Assembly (NCBI GenBank): GCA_002449575.1
Contig: DJXC01000106.1
Coordinates: forward strand, 1-16,060
Origin: Ruminococcus sp. UBA7014
GTDB lineage: Bacteria > Bacillota > Clostridia > Oscillospirales > Ruminococcaceae
Reading direction: 5' to 3'
Length of the DNA: 16,060 nt
Shown: piece by piece, positions 14,306 to 16,060 of the stretch
How positions within the stretch are numbered: position 1 is the stretch's first letter
Layout of the letters: each line of letters begins with the position of its first letter
Position numbers and translations under genes: made by a program
The notes under the pieces: generated by a model
Database searches by the model: none
Told to the model about the DNA's origin: nothing
The model's input: the letters and a program-made list of their open reading frames with translations, nothing else

Positions 14306-14983
14306 TTATGCAGAATTTCTTTGTCGTTTTTCTATCCGTCTCCAGTTAATAAATCCGTAAATATCATTCACCAGAAACACACAAAAACATACCAGAACTG
14401 AAATATAAGAAATATTCTCCAGTGATGCCAGCATCCAGAGAACAATTAAAACAATATCATTTGCAGCATAGGCTACTGCATAATAAGGACTCCGGAAAAA
14501 CGTCAGGCACACGGCAAGAAAACTTGTTGTGACAGAGATTGTACTTGGCAGAAGATTCGCCGTGTGAAAATATTTCAGAATAAAATAAAATAATATTGTC
14601 ACAATGACAGTCAGCAGAATTGTCAGCAAAAGTTCTGATTTTCGGATATGATGAATCTGTACTTCTGACTGCCTGCCTTCAAACGGATGTTTCAGCCATG
14701 ATATTAGTGTAAAAACAGCCATTGGCATAGTCATTCCCAGATAGGTTATCATTTCGCCGTAATAGGCAAAACTATGTGAAATGATTCCATACAGCAGACT
14801 GAACACTATCATCAGCACTTGTGCTACAGGATTTCCTTTCGCTGCAAATATTAAAGAAGTAACACCAATCAAAGATGCTGTCAGTGTCATATAATTTACT
14901 CTGTCAAATGCGAAAAACGCTGTCAGAATCAGCATTACTGACCCTGCCCATAAACAGACTTCTGATTTTGTAAAATAATGCAT
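14306..14983 (-). CDS. PnuC-family vitamin transporter
   Basis: This 225-residue protein has about seven hydrophobic segments and the layout of the PnuC (SWEET-like, facilitated diffusion) family. An aromatic/Gly region with Y-Y-G-E-M-I-T-Y-L-G is at 74-83, and tryptophan W96 follows. A repeat-like N-D-I-V-L-I-V-L-W is at 175-183, and the ending F-L-V-N-D-I-Y-G-F-I-N-W at 203-214 is typical. The family moves nicotinamide riboside, with sub-branches for thiamine or riboflavin. I cannot tell which from the sequence, so no symbol is given. AAGGAGC precedes the start. The gene has its own consensus promoter and a leader with a terminator-like fold, so expression is probably set by an RNA or metabolite signal. 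About 105 nt separate it from the mannanase gene, which has its own -10. Confidence 0.82.
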   Translation of the reverse strand: MHYFTKSEVCLWAGSVMLILTAFFAFDRVNYMTLTASLIGVTSLIFAAKGNPVAQVLMIVFSLLYGIISHSFAYYGEMITYLGMTMPMAVFTLISWLKHPFEGRQSEVQIHHIRKSELLLTILLTVIVTILFYFILKYFHTANLLPSTISVTTSFLAVCLTFFRSPYYAVAYAANDIVLIVLWMLASLENISYISVLVCFCVFLVNDIYGFINWRRIEKRQRNSA

Positions 14984-15008
14984 TTATATTGCTCCTTTAT
15001 TCAATATG

Positions 15009-15072
15009 AAAAAAACATTCCCCTGCATGTCTTCTAAGACTTAACGACATGCAGACGAATGTCAATCCGTCT
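15009..15072 (-). promoter_or_regulatory. Attenuator/riboswitch-like leader of the pnuC-like gene
   Basis: Read on the minus strand, ACATTC (15062-15057 side) and CTGCATGTC form 6 + 9 bp with GACATGCAG and GAATGT, separated by a 2x2 internal loop and closed by a 14-nt loop. T7 follows (15015-15009): a strong intrinsic terminator located before the gene. A competing 5-bp hairpin, AGACG with CGTCT (15053-15057 and 15068-15072 in plus coordinates), uses part of the same strand. Confidence 0.75.
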
Positions 15073-15104
15073 CTACCCAGCGGCAGAATTCTTATGATGA
15101 AACT

Positions 15105-15133
15105 ATTATAGCATAAATTCCGGAATCTGTCAA
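15105..15133 (-). promoter_or_regulatory. Sigma-A promoter of the pnuC-like gene
   Basis: On the minus strand, perfect TTGACA (15133-15128), a 17-bp spacer and perfect TATAAT (15110-15105), with an extended TGC just before. The start is expected near 15098, leaving a leader of about 115 nt. Confidence 0.92.
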
Positions 15134-15147
15134 GAGTTCCGGAATTT
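15115..15147. repeat. Inverted repeat over the pnuC-like promoter
   Basis: AAATTCCGGAA (15115-15125) and TTCCGGAATTT (15137-15147) are complementary and flank the -35 box. Each contains the 8-bp palindrome TTCCGGAA, so they can also be read as two operator copies 19 bp apart. TTCCGG is common in this DNA, which lowers the weight. Confidence 0.55.
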
Positions 15148-15210
15148 TTACATAAAACAGTTTTCTATGATTTTATTTGTGCATAATCACCAAAAAAAGA
15201 CATCTGCTGC

Positions 15211-15227
15211 TTCGACACAATTCGACA
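15211..15227 (-). promoter_or_regulatory. Tandem Spo0A-type boxes
   Basis: TTCGACA occurs at 15211-15217 and 15221-15227. Read on the minus strand these are two perfect TGTCGAA 0A boxes exactly 10 bp apart, the spacing used by dimeric Spo0A. They lie 78-94 bp upstream of the -35 of the pnuC-like promoter. Confidence 0.55.
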
Positions 15228-15319
15228 GGCAATTGTTGGTTTTTAACAATTCAAATGGCTGAAAATATGTCAGATTGCCTGTATTTGGTTACTGTTTTGT
15301 TTTGAATGTAATCAAAATG

Positions 15320-15340
15320 TAATTTTATTGCATAAAATTA
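15320..15340. repeat. AT-rich perfect palindrome
   Basis: TAATTTTAT (15320-15328) and ATAAAATTA (15332-15340) are exact complements separated by TGC. It may be a regulator site about 120 bp upstream of the promoter at 15458, or chance in AT-rich DNA. Confidence 0.4.
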
Positions 15341-15457
15341 TGAATTTTCCATGTCTTTGTTCACAAAAAGTTTACATTAAATATGTGAAAATCACCAATG
15401 GCACTATAGATTATCTGCTAAAACTTTGGCTACTTTATGGAAAAAGTTTCAAAATAC

Positions 15458-15486
15458 TTGCTATTTACTTTAAAATATGATATGAT
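15458..15486 (+). promoter_or_regulatory. Probable sigma-A promoter of the 15555 gene
   Basis: TTGCTA (15458-15463), a 17-bp spacer and TATGAT (15481-15486). The start is expected near 15493, about 62 nt before the ATG. Confidence 0.7.
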
Positions 15487-15554
15487 TAAGTATGTCCTAG
15501 AGAAAGAGACAAATTCAAGAAATCTATTTTCCATTATCAGAAAGGAATGAGTCG

Positions 15555-16060
15555 ATGAAAAAGGCAAAAGCCGCAGCGATTACAATGGGTATGGTGGCAT
15601 CCTGCCTGTTCGGCTGCTATGCCGTTGCAGATGCTGCTACAATTACATTGGATGAAAGTGCTGCAGGCACTCCCGAAAATCCTCAGCCAATCAGTGCATA
15701 TAATGCCCGCAAAGCTGCTACAGAAACTTCTGTCATGACCAGACATGTCAGCAAAAACAGAACTATTGCTGAAAAAGAAAAAAATGATAAGAAGCTGGAG
15801 GCTTCTCCTGCTGTTTTTGAAAAGAAAGTTCCTGTTGTCCTTCCGGCTGAAACAGAAACTACAGACACAATCGAAACTATTGAAGAATCTACTCCGGAAG
15901 CTGTTGAACAGTCTGTTCCTGAAACAACAGAAGCCCCTGCTGAAACAACTGCTCCGGTCAAGAGAATTTTTGTTAAATCTACACTGGCAACTGTAAAGCC
16001 TTATCAGGAAGCAACTGAAACTGTTACTACAACTGCTGCTCCCAAAACAGAAGCTCTTAC
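15555..16060 (+). CDS. Secreted Thr/Glu/Pro-rich protein (5' part, runs off the window)
   Basis: An open frame of at least 168 codons starts at ATG 15555, with AAAGGAA 8-9 nt before it and a promoter upstream, and reaches the window end without a stop. Residues 1-27 are a signal peptide (M-K-K-A-K, hydrophobic core, cleavage probably after A-V-A-D-A). L-F-G-C inside the core is a weak lipobox alternative. A basic stretch (about 64-83: R-H-V-S-K-N-R, K-E-K-N-D-K-K) and a long low-complexity linker rich in T, E, P and A follow, with P-E-T-T-E-A-P and A-E-T-T-A-P. Such linkers usually precede a wall-binding or hydrolase domain (for example NlpC/P60, G5/3D or SH3), which would lie beyond this window. 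No function can be given. Confidence 0.82.
   Translation, partial: MKKAKAAAITMGMVASCLFGCYAVADAATITLDESAAGTPENPQPISAYNARKAATETSVMTRHVSKNRTIAEKEKNDKKLEASPAVFEKKVPVVLPAETETTDTIETIEESTPEAVEQSVPETTEAPAETTAPVKRIFVKSTLATVKPYQEATETVTTTAAPKTEAL

Larger units (their letters stand above)
15150..15457. other. AT-rich intergenic region without a convincing gene
   Basis: Between the pnuC-like promoter and the next plus-strand promoter I see no supported coding region, RNA gene or known riboswitch. It holds two Spo0A-type boxes (15211-15227), a 7-bp hairpin AATTGTT/AACAATT (15231-15251) and a perfect 9-bp AT palindrome (15320-15340). Confidence 0.6.

Noticed and set aside
1..16060. CRISPR arrays, tRNA or rRNA genes, insertion sequences, phage genes
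   Set aside because: I looked for spaced direct repeats, tRNA-like folds, transposase motifs and terminal inverted repeats and saw none that hold up.

Overview
The window looks like a chromosomal segment of a plant-polysaccharide-degrading, low-to-mid-GC Firmicute of the Ruminococcus/Oscillospirales type. The support is three secreted enzymes ending in Ruminococcus-style dockerins, strong consensus sigma-A promoters, good AGGAGG ribosome-binding sites, and Firmicute-type L33, SecE, NusG, flotillin and NfeD proteins. The species cannot be fixed from the sequence alone.

Layout. (1) 1-4457, plus strand: the 3' end of a beta-lactamase-fold serine hydrolase, then a large secreted protein with discoidin-like modules, a probable clan GH-A (beta/alpha)8 domain and a dockerin, then an SGNH esterase with a dockerin. 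A 12-bp bidirectional terminator closes this block. (2) 4564-8719, minus strand: a tight five-gene membrane operon, read as nfeD-like, anchored unknown protein, small membrane protein, flotillin, lipoprotein. (3) 8720-8910: a divergent control region with two very good promoters, each followed by the same GTAAA-N5-TTTAC palindrome. It is shared with an XRE-type regulator (8911-9468), the obvious candidate to bind it. (4) 9510-12057, plus strand: a housekeeping operon, rpmG-secE-nusG-rplK-rplA, from a consensus extended -10 promoter. RNA structures resembling the L1-stalk rRNA lie in front of both rplK and rplA, which suggests L1 feedback at two points. (5) 12143-14200, minus: a secreted CBM35-like + GH26 mannanase + dockerin. 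(6) 14306-14983, minus: a PnuC-family vitamin transporter with a consensus promoter and a leader that folds into a strong intrinsic terminator with a competing hairpin. (7) 14984-15554: a long AT-rich intergenic region with two perfect Spo0A-type boxes exactly 10 bp apart, then a promoter for a secreted Thr/Glu/Pro-rich protein (15555 to the window end, incomplete).

How the parts fit. The dockerin proteins (putative GH-A glycosidase, SGNH deacetylase, GH26 mannanase) would be secreted and plugged into a cellulosome. An acetyl esterase plus a mannanase fits deacetylation and cutting of acetylated mannan or other hemicellulose. The flotillin/NfeD operon is a membrane-microdomain module with three poorly known partners and, apparently, its own regulator.

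Most interesting for follow-up: the matched operators at the flotillin operon, the pnuC attenuator, the tandem Spo0A-like boxes, the duplicated rRNA mimics in the L11/L1 operon, and the unassigned glycosidase.
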